From contig JACGCM010002890.1 of the NCBI GenBank assembly GCA_014058105.1, forward strand, positions 2,728,001 to 2,792,000: a DNA stretch of 64,000 nucleotides, in the 5' to 3' direction. Source of the stretch: Kingdonia uniflora (lineage: Eukaryota; Streptophyta; Magnoliopsida; Ranunculales; Circaeasteraceae). The notes beneath the pieces are model-generated. The model did not search any database and had not been told where the DNA came from. It worked only from the letters and a program-made list of their open reading frames with translations. Position 1 is the first letter of the stretch, and every line of letters starts with the position of its first letter. Shown here piece after piece: positions 43,341-54,243 of this stretch. The position numbers and the translations under genes are program-made.

Positions 43341-45185
43341 CCCTCATGCCTCATCCCTCACTCCACTATTCGAGAAGCAGTAAACCTCGAGGTCAAAAAA
43401 CATCAGGCCGTTGGTTTTATTGGAGAAGTCAAATATGTCGACAAGATCTCAAACAATGTTGCTATCCCCAAGAAGAATAACAAGATCCAAATTTGCGTCT
43501 ACTTTATAGACCTTAATAAACATACACCGATAGATTGTTTTCCTCTCCCAATCATTTCAGTGCCCCTGGATGCAGCAGCCGGTCATGCACGCCTATCTAT
43601 TATAAGGGCCTGATCTTCATTGAGAAGCGAAGATGGCTCTTACAACACGGAGGTCAACCTCTCATCAAAGATGTACAAGTATATGGCCTAAAAAGTGACT
43701 AATTAGAGACAAATACTTGCGTAGAGGCCCGAATGTGATTCTTTGCGATCTCTAATGAGGATTTTTAAATTGTGATTCTAATACTGATATGAGTAATAAT
43801 AAAGATCGAATACAGTTTTTAAGTGGTAGAAGGTAAAAAGCATAGGGCTTAGAGAAGATTATTCCAACCCCCTCTTTGTTTCCCCTCTCTTTTATTTATA
43901 GAGATATCAAAGGCCGAGTCACTAAGAGTGGGCCAGGTTACATGATTACTGTCCGGGTTTTCTGGCGGTGGCATTTATTACAGACATCCCTGTCACTGTA
44001 GCTGAGAGACCAATTAATGCGCCGTCCAATCCGTTTGAGCTGAGTGCTAGTCTCAACACACTGCTGCTATTCGAACGTTCAGTCGAAGGGTATTTGCTAT
44101 TATGTGATGATCCATTCTCGAAGGTTTATCTGCTGTTATGTGCTGATCCGCTTTCGAAGGTTTATCTGCTATTATGTGCTGATCCGTTCTCGAAGGTTTA
44201 TCTACTGTCAAGGCTTCGACTACAAGAGTTTCTCGAGGGGCTTTATTCTGAGTTGAGGTAGTCTTCGATATGTTCGAGTAAGATACGAAGTGGACTTCGA
44301 GTGAGCAGGTCGAAGGCTATGAGTAGGCTACAACATCTATGATGGACGCAGCTTCTGGCTACAGCCAGGTACCCCTTCTCCCCGAGGATCAGCTTAAAAC
44401 TTTGCTTATAACCGAACAAGGATTTTACTATTTTAGCGTCATGCTCTTCAGCCTAAAAATATGGGTGCCACTTACCAATGCCTTGTTACCACCATGTTCG
44501 AACTCTGCCTGGCAAGTCGGTTGAAGTTTATATCGATGACATGTTATGTAAGAGCCTCCAGAAACATACCCATATACAAGATTTGACTAACATCTTTTTA
44601 ATACTTCGAACATGCAATATGAAACTAAACCCCGACAAGTACCAATTCGGCGTGTCCTCTGGAAAATTCTTTGGTTACCTCATCAGTAAGCAAGGTATCG
44701 AGATTGAACCACTCATACTCGCGCCCTTATTGATATGCCCTCCCCTCGAACTAAGAAAAACATCCAACAGGTTACTGGTAAATAGCCACCCTAAATCATT
44801 TTATCTCCAAATCCTCTGACCGTTGTGCTTGGCTTTTCTCCCTCTTACGCGACCAAGGCGTCCATAAGGCCAAAAAGAACAACCCCGAAGTAAATTGGAT
44901 ACCCGATTACGAGCAGGTCTTCCTCGAACTCAAAACTTACCTTGGTTAACAACCTATCATTAGCAACCCCATCGAAGGCAAAACGCTCTTTTTATATCTC
45001 GCAGTAACCAATACTTTTATTAGCCTGGTCCTTATTCAGCTCGAAACTAGTATTGAGAAATCCATATACTTTATCAGCAAAACTCTGATACCTGCTAAAA
45101 CTTGATATACCAAGCTCGAGAGATTGCTCCTTACACTTGTCTATACTACTCGAAAGCTTAAAACATAATTCAAGCTCACCCCTTA
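43341..45185 (+). pseudogene. E6 reverse transcriptase, interrupted by a solo LTR
   Basis: The first piece 43345-43600 has REAVNLEVKKHQAVGF and CVYFIDLNKHTPIDCFPLPI, up to HARLSI. The solo LTR (43601-44335) follows. RT resumes at 44341 with MMDAASGYSQVPLLPEDQL, then a shift, then KSVEVYIDDMLCKSLQKH near 44515-44560, and LFSLLRDQGVHKAKKNNPE at about 44850. Removing the LTR and one TCTAT restores continuity in the segment before DAASGY. Confidence 0.82.
43601..44335 (-). repeat. Solo LTR (735 bp) of the main family, TSD TCTAT
   Basis: On the minus strand it runs from TGTTGTAGCCTACTCATAG to GGCCCTTATA. It is flanked by TCTAT on both sides (43596-43600 and 44336-44340). It has the family R/U5 block (GATCTCTAATGAGGATTTT at about 43740) but no internal DNA. 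Near 44090-44215 about three and a half copies of a 36-bp unit (TCGAAGGTTTATCTGCTGTT plus 16 more) lie in its U3. Loss of the body by LTR-LTR recombination is the usual cause. Confidence 0.92.
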
Positions 45186-46046
45186 GGTGTTATCACCAGC
45201 TACCCTCTTCGTGAGATCCTCGGCAAGAAAGATAAATCTAAACGGGTACAACAATGGCATGTCTATCTCGGTGAACACGACATCACTTTCAACATATTGA
45301 TATCTCAAAAGGGCCAAGTAGTCGTTGATTTCCTTGTTGACTTCCCTGTCAAAGACATCGACTGGGAAGAACACGAAGGTCAATTACCTGAAGATCAGCC
45401 CGAGTAAAGTGACCCTTGGGACCCTAATCCAGGCTGGCATCTTTTTATCGATGGATCTGTCGGACCCAACGGCTCCGGGATAGGTATTATCCTGGTTACT
45501 CCATCGAATGACCAAATCGAGAAAGCCGCCAAATTAAATTTTAAATTTCCCTACAATGAGCCAGAATATGAAGCTTTAATACATGGTCTCGACCTCGCTC
45601 TCGAACGTGGTGTTCCCAAACATGCAGTATTTACCGAGTCCCAACTTGTTCAGAGGTAGTACTCCAGCAAAAATTAGGCAAACGGTCGCATGGTGGAGTA
45701 CGCAGTACTTGTCCGCCTGTGCATAGAACGTTACCCTAAAAAATCTTCCATTACACCTTACCTTCGAGACGAAAACCGACATGCCGATATCATCGCCCAC
45801 ATGGCCGCCATGTTTGGCCATTCTAAATCTCGAGCGCTCCATATTGAAGTACTCGAACTCCCAAGTATTGACCAGATAAAAGTCAATGCCATCATTACTG
45901 GGGGCGGGAGACTCGATCCTGAAGACTGGCGCATACCTTTCCTTGCATATTTTAATAGTTCTACCCTCCCGGAGGATCCCAAGGCCAAATGTTCATTATT
46001 GGAAAACTGCCGACGATGCACCATTCTAAAAGGTGGTCTTCTATGA
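45186..46046 (+). pseudogene. E6 RNase H region
   Basis: It starts with GVITSYPLREILGKKDKSKR, then LVDFPVKDIDWEEHEGQLPE. After a stop near 45404 it has LFIDGSVGPNGSGIGIILVT (first catalytic Asp kept), EALIHGLDLALERGVPKHAV and FTESQLVQR (Asp of FTDSQ is Glu). A final open piece at 45690-46046 has ENRHADIIAHMAAMFG and ends in a stop. Integrase is missing. Confidence 0.78.
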
Positions 46047-46049
46047 AAG

Positions 46050-46709
46050 ACCCCTTCCAAATTTCGGCCCTTTTATGTAAGACCTCCCTCTTTCCTTGGC
46101 ATTCAACACACTGCCGTTTGAACTCGAAGAGAGTTCAGATGTTTTACGCCTATTATCTTTACTCATAATCAAAGAGACTAAAGCATTAAATTTGATGTCT
46201 TTCTTCCCCCATAAGTTGCTCACAGTTATAATAAACCTTTTCCAACTCTAAGGCATCTACCCTAAAAGAGCCCACGCTCTCACTTCCCCGGTAAAAGTGA
46301 TTTTAACGGATTTCAGTTGAGCATGAATGGTATTGAGCTAACTGATATGAGCTTGCACACTACCATTATCCTTCATTTTCAAAGTTAATAAGCATCGTAA
46401 AAGGTGTATCTTGTTTGCTCTTGATGGTTCCGAGTACATAGCAGACAACGTCTCCATCAAACCCTTCGTTGTCATATCTTTGGAGATCATGTGTAAAATC
46501 TAAGATGGCAGCGCTAACCTAACGGTTCCAATCTTCTTGTGATCCAATCGTGCCCACTTAGTAGTATCGTAATCTGTTGGCTTCATCTCAACTCTACCCA
46601 GTAGTAAATCAAGATCCTTCTAATAGAGGTAATCTTCAACCTGTATCTTCCACACTACAAAATTAAATCCATTGAACTTTGTGATCTTCAACTTCTCCTG
46701 ATTAGCCAT
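46050..46709 (-). pseudogene. gag: Ty1/copia gag (5' part of a copia element)
   Basis: From ATG 46709 the frame reads MANQEKLKITKFNGFNFVVW, then KIQVEDYLY before an early TAG. It continues through RVEMKPTDYDTTKWARLDHK, MISKDMTTKGLMETLSAMY and KIHLLRCLLTLKMKDNGSVQ, to a basic end EERHQI...NRRKTSEL...NAKERGRSY. This is the UBN2-type gag of plant copia elements. Three or more in-frame stops are present. Protease and pol are absent beyond 46050. Confidence 0.82.
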
Positions 46710-46740
46710 CGCTCTTCACCACGTAAACACTATAACACTT

Positions 46741-46752
46741 TCTCTGATACTA
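46741..46752 (-). other. Copia primer-binding site
   Basis: The minus strand reads TAGTATCAGAGA, one or two changes from the initiator-Met tRNA type site TGGTATCAGAGC, about 32 bp before the gag ATG. Confidence 0.7.
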
Positions 46753-47425
46753 ATTATTAAGAATCGAGGTTGTTAATCTCTTATCCACAACAAGAACGAT
46801 ACGCAGAATAAGCCCTAATTGGAGAATAATCAAGCAAAAACACTAAAGAACTCAAAAATTCCCAGAGAAGGGAAGTGGAAAACCCTTTCGGATAAAAAAC
46901 CACTCCCTGAACAATTCACTATGATAATCAAGCAGGTTGCAATGATCTTTCCAAGCTTCTCAAGCTTTAATGGAGTTTCACAAATTCTTGGTCTCTAGAA
47001 TTAAACTTACACAGATAAAGATAGCTTAACCAAATAAACTAAGTCCCCTTTATATACTAGGGAACTAAAATACAAGTAGATCTGATCTCGAGGAAAACTC
47101 AACGTTCCTGAATAGCATCTAAGGCAAACCAGCGCATAGCTCATTTGAACCACTCCAAGCTCGTTCGAATGACTTTAACGATAATTGGTCTCCAGCCCTT
47201 GAAAGCAGCAACTCATTCGAATGACATCCAAGATCATTCGAATGACTGCTTCGATAACTAAATTTCTAATGTGAAACAATAATCTCGTTCGAATGACTTT
47301 GAAGCCTGATCGAACGAGCTCGTTTGAATTACTTGTTTGAACGATTTCCATCTTCGTTCGAACGACTTTGACAATTTTTGTTATTCGACAATTCTATTCT
47401 TCACAGTTTAAGTTTACACCCAACA
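46753..47425 (-). repeat. Copia 5' LTR (about 670 bp)
   Basis: The proposed start is TGTTGGGTGTAAACTTAAAC at 47425 (minus strand); the inner end lies next to the primer site but its CA is not preserved. The outer part (about 47130-47370) has many copies of CATTCGAATGA or CGTTCGAACGA-like palindromes. The copia identity rests on gag and primer site. Confidence 0.55.
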
Positions 47426-48449
47426 TCAACGGTTCATTTGGGTGCTTGATGAGTTATGACCTATGTCAAGTTCTAATTAGTGCTAGCAGAGTAAATAAAA
47501 TTTTCTACCTTTTCTCCTCTAGCTTATGAAACAGTTAATAAGTACAATATTATTAGATAAATTTTTAAGATTTGGTGTTAAGTAATAGATTAATTTATCA
47601 ATATGTGTACTTAACTCATTGACAACGCCTACTTTCATTTTTTTACAGTAACATGCACGGACTGATTGGATTCATCACCCATTGCTTGGTAATGTACAAG
47701 TGGTACCTACAATGGAGACAAAGTTGAGTGAAAGTACCAAAGCATATGGTGTACAATAATAAGGCTAAAATTTAAAGAAAGCCAAGTATGGAATAGAGGT
47801 ACCCATCATTTTTGAAACTAAATAAGTCTGAATCTAAAAGAGAGCTTAGCATGGCATAGAGGCGTAGTCTTATATATAGACTTTTTAGAAGGAAGGTAAA
47901 AGTAAAATAGTGCCAAGAACGACATATAGGTACCCATTTTTTCCCACATAACTTGTGCCTTGAAAATTATTGGTAAGAAACTCAAGCAGTACCAAGTAGG
48001 ACATAAATTTCATTTATATCAGTGAAGCATTATGCCCTAATTACAAACATAAAGCCTTGTACATGATGCCCAAGATGAACATAACCCAACCCAATATAAA
48101 GCCTTGGGAATTGGATTTGCAATTAGAAATTGATCCTTGGGTATTCACCAAAAAACAGTAACATCATCTTCTTTAAATTTATGTCTAGAAATTCATGGGC
48201 CAAAAGTCACATGATAGTAAAATCAAAAGCTAAATTAAGAGTAAGAAAACCGAAGCTAATGAAAATGCGAGTTCTAAAACCAAAACGGCTCTTGATAAAA
48301 AAATCAAAACCCTTTCTCGAAGACTAATATAGGTGCAAGGCCAATAGTAGGTTTTTAATCTAGAGGGAATAATAGTTAATGTGAAGAACTTACTATTACA
48401 AATGATGGAAGGGTTATTATGGGTGTGGAGAGTAGCCTTAATTGGTTGT
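47426..48449. other. Unassigned 1-kb AT-rich segment with diverged short repeats
   Basis: No gene is recognised. Variants of GCCAAGTATGGAATAGAGGT recur at about 47783, 47850, 47918 and 47990, a spacing near 70 bp, followed in two cases by ACCCATYWTTTTT. The open frame at 48130-48327 is Lys-rich and probably chance. It could be a spacer of an unrecognised element. Confidence 0.35.
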
Positions 48450-50086
48450 AACTTACTTCCCTTTGTTTTAGTTGTGAGCCATTGAGAATACCTTTTTCAT
48501 TACGAAGTCTCCCGAATAGAACGTTCGATGTTTGATTTTCTTGTTGTAGCTTTTCCTTAGGCCATCATGGTATCGTCCTAACTTTACGGTTGCTTCGTCT
48601 TTTGTGTCGTAAATTAGATCGAGGGTTTTGGCGATCAACCAGCTATTTTCATCTATCTTGACTATATCAGATTGTCTTGTGAGGGCCAATATTTATTTGG
48701 GAATAGTTGCTTCTTCTGAGCCATATGTAAACATCAATGGGGTAAACCCCTTTGACTTTCTTGGAGTTGTTATGTACGCCCATAAGCCATGAGGTAGTTC
48801 TTCAACCCATCTAACTTTATCCTTGTCTAGTTACTTTGTAATTCCATCTATGAGGCTTTTATTTCGGCCTTGGCCTGTCCATTTTCTTGTCAAAAATTCT
48901 GCCATCGTTTTCCCAACAAATTGTGAGTTGTTTTCGATATTATGGAATGTGGTATTCCAAAGTTTGTGATGAGATTGGCCTACAAGAATTTTTTAATATC
49001 TTCCCTATATGTTCAGCAAGCACTGTTGCCTCCACCCATTTCGTAAAGTAGTCGGTGATGACCAATAGGTATTTGTGATTTCCACTTGATGTAGATATGA
49101 GCATCTGTAGTTGACTCTCTATATTGGCTTAAAGTCAAATTTGGAGAGCCAAATATCTATAAAACACCTACATCCGACTCTCCAAATTAAAGTTAAATTA
49201 CCTAAAGTCCTATTTGTTTATCAAATTTGACTATTTTTTTTACTCTTCAAGCCAAATTTAATGAAACAAAATCTACCCAAAAATTAAGGATTTTATGGAA
49301 AAGTTGACATATGGCATTTGACTGAGTACTTTTTGTGGAGTCGGATGTAATAAAAAAAATTATAACTATTATTAGCCAATAAAGCCAAATTTGGTGGCTA
49401 ATATTTGAAGAGTAGACTACAGATGCTCTAATGGGCTGATGATATCCACGCCCCACCTGGAAAATGGCCAAGTGCTGCTAATTGTATTAGGTCTACTACC
49501 AGTACATGGATTTCATGTGCTTACATTTGACATTTTAAACATTTCGCGACATGCTCTTATGTGCCTTGCCTCTTGGTGGGCCAATTGGCCCCTTGTGTTT
49601 TGGCTCAGTTTGGCATTGAGCAACCAGCTTTATGTCTTTTGCAGACGCCTTCATGAATTTTATTAATTAAGTGTTTCCCTTCTTCGCATGAGATGCATGT
49701 GAGTCATGGTACTCCTGTAGAAGTTCGGTGCAATGTGCTATTTTCCTTGGGAAATTTTCTCGATATATTCAAGATTCGAATTGCCTCCTTGTCGTTTATT
49801 GGGATGGTATCTTGACCAAGTTATTTGTTATGAGGTGTTCGCCAGTCATCTAATTTTAACTTTATCATCATAGATATCACCCTACTAGACATTTGATTCG
49901 GGCTATCCAAGACCGTACCTCGATTGTTTAGGCTCATTGCGTTCCAGATTCCCCTGCACGATAAACTAACGAGTCGACGTACTCATTCTCAGACCAGTGT
50001 ATATTTGCAATGCGAGTGACATTAAACATTGCTATTATATGTTTCAATATCTTAACGTATTCAGCCTTTTATAATCTTCCTTGTAT
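48450..50086 (-). pseudogene. E7: decayed Ty3/gypsy RNase H tail and integrase
   Basis: From the right: RNase H end with NVTRIANIHWSENEYVDSL (about 50030-49965); integrase zinc-binding part with KIHEGVCKRHKAGC and KCLKCQM (49660-49530); VDIISP at the MITE border (49440); then past the MITE the core with YLLVITDYFTKWVEATVLA, NLITNFGIPHSI and ENGQAKAEI (about 49070-48880). A C-terminal piece with TVKLGRYHDGLRKSYNKKIK and FYSGDFVMKKV lies at 48689-48468. The Asp of DNG and the Glu of VEA are changed. It is a different and older lineage from the main family. Confidence 0.75.
49099..49428. mobile_element. MITE (330 bp) inside the E7 integrase
   Basis: The ends are inverted: GAGCATCTGTAGTTGACTCT at the left and, reversed, GAGCATCTGTAGTCTACTCT at the right, with weaker pairing continuing to CAAATTTGG. 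The interior is AT-rich and non-coding. Flanks are TAT and TAA, so a 2- or 3-bp target (TA or TAA) is likely. Integrase coding is continuous on both sides. A PIF/Harbinger-type origin is a guess. Confidence 0.75.
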
Positions 50087-50299
50087 TAGAGCTGACAATG
50101 TGACCCATGACCCATCAGGCCAACCTGGCCCAACCCTATTTATGGTGGGTTTGGATCTAGCCTTAAGGGGTTGCGGGTTATTTGACTCGACCCGTCAAAC
50201 CCATTTAATAAATAGGTTGTTAGGGTTTAGCTTAAGCGGTTCGGGTTGACCCATGACCTGTTTAAGTATTATTTGGTTTAATTGTAATTTTTGGTTTTG

Positions 50300-51436
50300 A
50301 TGCTACCCTTTTTATCCCTTAGAAACCTAAGCCTAAACAAGGGTGTAACAACTACTAACAATGCCTCTTCTAGTCACTCCTTCCTCTCTTCTTCCTCAGT
50401 TTCTTTGAGACTATAAGTCTAAGCTATCATTTCAAACATAAACATGAAATCATGATTGCGACCCAATGTAAGATCAGAGCCTAAAGATTGTTGTTGTTGT
50501 TGTTGCTACTACCCATCTCTCCCTATAAATTTCATCTTCCCAATTTCATCTTACACCAAAAAACATTTTTCTTTCGAATTTTGAGGCTAATTTTGCTGTT
50601 ACACTTTGGATTATTGGTCTTATTGTTGTAAAACATATCTCTCAAACTAGAAAACATCTCTCAATTTTAGCTTAAAGATTATTGTTTTGATTTTGGGGTT
50701 GTGTTTCTGTTGTTGCATTAAGTTACCTCTTATTCTCTCTCTTCTCTAAGGGCTTCTTCAAGAAGGTATATCTCTCTTTTCTCTTTTAATTTTAGGGTCT
50801 ATGAATCAAAGGTTTCATCCTGAATTTGGGTGTTGTTGTTTGTTGTTATTTTGGCTTATGGGGTATTAAAAATGTAAAAAGAACCAAATTTTATAGACCT
50901 GTTATGTTTGTTGTTGCATTAGACTTTAAGGTGTTACTGTTTTAAATTTCAAAAATTATTTATTTCTTATTGTTTGATTTGTTATGTTTTTGAACTCTCA
51001 AATTATTATTATTTGCTTCTTATTGTTACTTTATCAATAACATAACTGTTATTTAATAAATCATAGAACTATTATTAGTATTATTTGCTTCTTGTTGCTA
51101 TTAATATAATGTTATCTCTATTTCTTTCCTTTGTAATGGTTCCCAAATCCCATGTACAGTAAAATTTCTTGATTTGCTTTGTTTGGAACACGTTACTGCG
51201 AAAACCTCAAATTGGTATTAGTTTTGTTTGCTTATGTCCATGATGTGATATTTTATGCTTTAAAATGATCCAATACCAATAGTTTATGTTTTTAATGGCT
51301 TTAATATGCTATTTTCTTTAGTTGTCCTTTCCACATTTTGGTAATATTATATCCTTGAAGGTATTATAATTTTTAATGATTTGTTTTCATATTTTTTTAG
51401 TTTAATTGTAGTTCTTACTCTCTTATTGATTATTAG
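50300..51436. other. hAT leader and intron-like region
   Basis: T-rich, non-coding DNA with a GTTGTTGTTGTTGTTGCTAC run at about 50490-50510 and a pyrimidine-rich stretch near 50730-50790. No transposase N-terminus is found. Confidence 0.45.
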
Positions 51437-51911
51437 GCATTTGATGCTTTTGATGATAAGGAGATAAAAACTTTTCCTAGCAAATCTCAGTTGCAATTGA
51501 ATTTGGAAAAGCCCAAATTAATGAAGAATCTTGATTTAGACATTCTCGACTTTTGGAATGAGAACCAATTCTGATATCCAACGTTCTCCTTGAGGGTTTG
51601 TGATGTTCTTTTAATTCTCATATCTATAGTTGCCTCGGAATCGAGGTTTTCCATTGGTGGTAGAATGCTTGATCCTTTCCGTAGTACACTGAGGCCAGAT
51701 AATATCAAGGCTTTAATTTGTACTTGAGATTGGTTATATTCAAAATGTAATATATTTAAAATTGCTAACATTTTTTTTTGGATAATTAATTTGAATTATT
51801 TGTATATAAATAATTTTCAAGTTCTTTTTTGATATCTTAGGTGATTTCACATTCATGAAGGATTTGACACTTGATGATTTAGCTGAGGATATGGTCTTTG
51901 CTAAACATTGA
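51437..51911 (+). pseudogene. hAT transposase C-terminal exons
   Basis: After an acceptor-like TTGATTATTAG the frame reads AFDAFDDKEIKTFPSKSQLQ, then LDLDILDFWNENQF, a stop where a residue is expected, YPTFSLRVCDVL, IVASESRFSIGGRMLDPFRS and TLRPDNIKALICT, another stop, and DWL. This is the hAT family C-terminal dimerisation region, with its ASE...F..GGR..D..R..L signature. A last exon at 51841-51911 (after GATATCTTAG) ends LTLDDLAEDMVFAKH. It cannot work without the missing core. Confidence 0.85.
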
Positions 51912-52023
51912 CCGCAAGTAATCTACGTTTATAAGCTAATTACGTTGCTGTGTTTTTGAAGTTTATTTATTTTGTAGTCTTTTACAATATTATGTGCTTA
52001 TGTTCTTTGTTTCACTTGCAGAG

Positions 52024-52546
52024 TGTAGTAGTATATTTCCCAGATTCGACAAGGACAAACTACAAAGAGTCAAGTCAAAGGAATCTAATCGTTCGAGAAG
52101 ATATTATAGTAGGCGATGGTAGCAAAGCAAAAGATACAAGAACGTTCGAGACGATATCAAATGTTCACCTGCAGTTCTCGACCCTCTGACTGTTATACTT
52201 TGTCAAATAGAGCCGTTACAACATATCCGTGAAGTTCACCCACTATCCATTAAAATAGGAGTTCAATTATTTATAACTGCCCATATCCATTATAAATATG
52301 GGTAGCGTACATGTTAAATGGGATCCTGAGAACTCTGTTATTTTCTTATTATTTACAGTCATTCATCTTACAACAATTATAATATCTAGTACATATTGAA
52401 TTTCATCATCAAACCCTCCTCAAGGTCATTATTTTTATCAGGCTTTACTGAGTTTCCACGTAAAATCAAGTGTGTTCTAGCTTAAAATTGCAACCTCCTT
52501 ATCAAAGTATGGGCGAATTTACCATGAAGGAAAACACGCCATTACA
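52024..52546 (+). repeat. E8 5' LTR (about 523 bp)
   Basis: The proposed start TGTAGTAGTATATTTCC at 52024 shares TGTAGTAG with the main family; the end ATTACA at 52546 lies right before a clear primer site. A TATA-like TTATAAATATGGG is at about 52280-52293. The start is less certain than the end. Confidence 0.55.
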
Positions 52547-52566
52547 ATTGGCGTCGTCTGTGGGAA
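52547..52566 (+). other. E8 primer-binding site
   Basis: ATTGGCGTCGTCTGTGGGAA directly follows the LTR end. It is the best-preserved primer site in the window. Confidence 0.8.
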
Positions 52567-52610
52567 ATCTACTTTTCTTTACCAAATCTCGTTTTAAACA
52601 TTCATTTGCA

Positions 52611-54238
52611 ATGACGATCATGAACCTCAGAAGTTCCTCCTGCACTCCAAGAAACAATGAGGACATTTCTGTCACTATCCAGCCAGAAAATGTCAACCTT
52701 TACACTGCTATAGTCGAGCTTTAGAGATAGATAGAATCTGGCTGGAACCAGTGGCGGGAAGATCTAAGAATTCATGAACAGGCCCTCTCGGCTGAGAGGC
52801 ATGAAAGGAAAAAGGCTCTAGAACAACAGAGCCGAACTCATCAAAAGGAAATGGATAGTTAATGAAGGCAACAAGATTGACTCACTGGTCGACTGGGATC
52901 TCCTCCACAGGCCTAAAGTGATCACCGGTCGTGAGCTATCCAAAGAAAAAGAGATAATGCAATTTTTTAGGTTTTAATCCCAAAACCCAGATATGATATC
53001 TTAACATTTTAGCCTTAGGTCGTCAGCCTCGACAACTCAAAAAAGTCAATGAACACATCACCAAATACTGCCACCTTTAAAACGACTAGTCAGGGAGTAA
53101 TTGGGCCCAGAAGGACAAGGAGATTTTGATCCCCAAGAAGTAGTTGGACTAAACACTCTCCAACAATTCGTTAGTTTGGATGAATTGAATAATATAATTC
53201 AAGCCATACATCCAGACAATCCAAGTCGAAGGTTTGCTCTAAATAGAATCGAGACTAAACCAATTTTATTTCTTCTCGAAGTCATGCGAATTCCAGACAA
53301 CTTCGACATCCCAAACTTTTACCAATATGCAGGCCTCACCGATCCTCTTACCCACGTTCGTCACTTTAAAGCAATTATTGGCTGTACTTTAAACTCGATC
53401 ACATGATGCACCCTTTATTCAATATGAGTCTTAAAGAAGAATCTCTCAGGTAGTTTCACACCATTCCTGAAGGTTCGATAACTAGCTTCGCCCAGTTACA
53501 TAGACTTTTTGAATTAAATATGCTGATGCCAAAGAGTGCAAGATAACAGTAAACTCTCTCTTGTTTTTTAAATAAGGGGTAAAGGAAACTTTGGCAAACT
53601 TTTATAAGGATTTCCTATATAAAAAAAAAAGGAAAATCAGGAATTTAGATCCAAAAATCGTCGTACCGGCACCTGCTTCCGCTCTCCACATCAATTTTAA
53701 AGTTTGAGAGGAGCTCACACTCCACAAACCACAAACCGTCACAAAAATGATAGACATGATGAGCAATTGCATTGAACTCGAGCGATCCAAGAAAGAAAAG
53801 ATGAAAAGTTCATCTGTTATACATTCCAATGACGTGTACCCACATCCTCACTCAACACCGGTAGCTAATATCTTGGCCAAGCAGCGTGGGCACTTTTACG
53901 ACAATGCCAAACGTAAAGATGGGAAAGATGATCGACCTGTCCCTGTGGTACCTCCTATAACGGCCACCCTGTCCGCAATCTTATCGATCTTAAGTGGGGC
54001 AAATTCTTTTGAGAAGCACAGGAGATTTTGGACGTCCTAAATAAACTATTGTGCTAGTATCACAATGTCCATAGCCATGAGATTGATAACTGCTACTCCC
54101 TCATTTAAAATTTTCACCGTATAGTACTAGCTGGAAGGTTTCACGAGTACATTATCGATGTTCAAAAATTTCTCGATAAGAAAACAAAAAGAAAAGAGGT
54201 CAAGCAAGAACAATTATAAGAGGATTTTTGAGGCCCCT
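52611..54238 (+). pseudogene. gag: E8 gag (decayed)
   Basis: ATG 52611 starts MTIMNLRSSSCTPRNNED. A coiled-coil-like stretch follows (EQALSAERHERKKALEQQ near 52790). 53101-53406 has MRIPDNFDIPNFYQYAGLTD and PLTHVRHFKAIIG, the capsid-like start. Then come ECKITVNSLLFFK and KETLANFYKDFLYK at about 53540-53620. A knuckle C-YHNVHSHEIDNC lies at 54052-54093, the same CX2HX4HX4C form with one residue now a TAG. Frames are shifted several times. Confidence 0.75.
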
Positions 54239-54243
54239 AGCAA

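Larger units (their letters stand above)
43067..46049 (+). mobile_element. E6: rearranged Ty3/gypsy fragment
   Basis: It has a gag fragment, then directly RT (with a solo LTR inside) and RNase H; it ends at about 46049 where copia sequence begins. No 5' LTR, primer site, protease, integrase or 3' LTR is present. It faces E5 head to head at 43066. Confidence 0.8.
50087..52023 (+). mobile_element. hAT DNA transposon, internally deleted
   Basis: The left end TAGAGCTGACAATGTGACCC, with following GGGTT/CCCATGACCC-rich sub-terminal repeats (50100-50265), is typical of plant hAT ends. An AT-rich 5' leader without coding follows, then only the last exons of a transposase. The BED zinc finger and most of the catalytic core are missing. 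The right end is not seen; E8 begins at 52024, inside or next to it. Confidence 0.68.
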
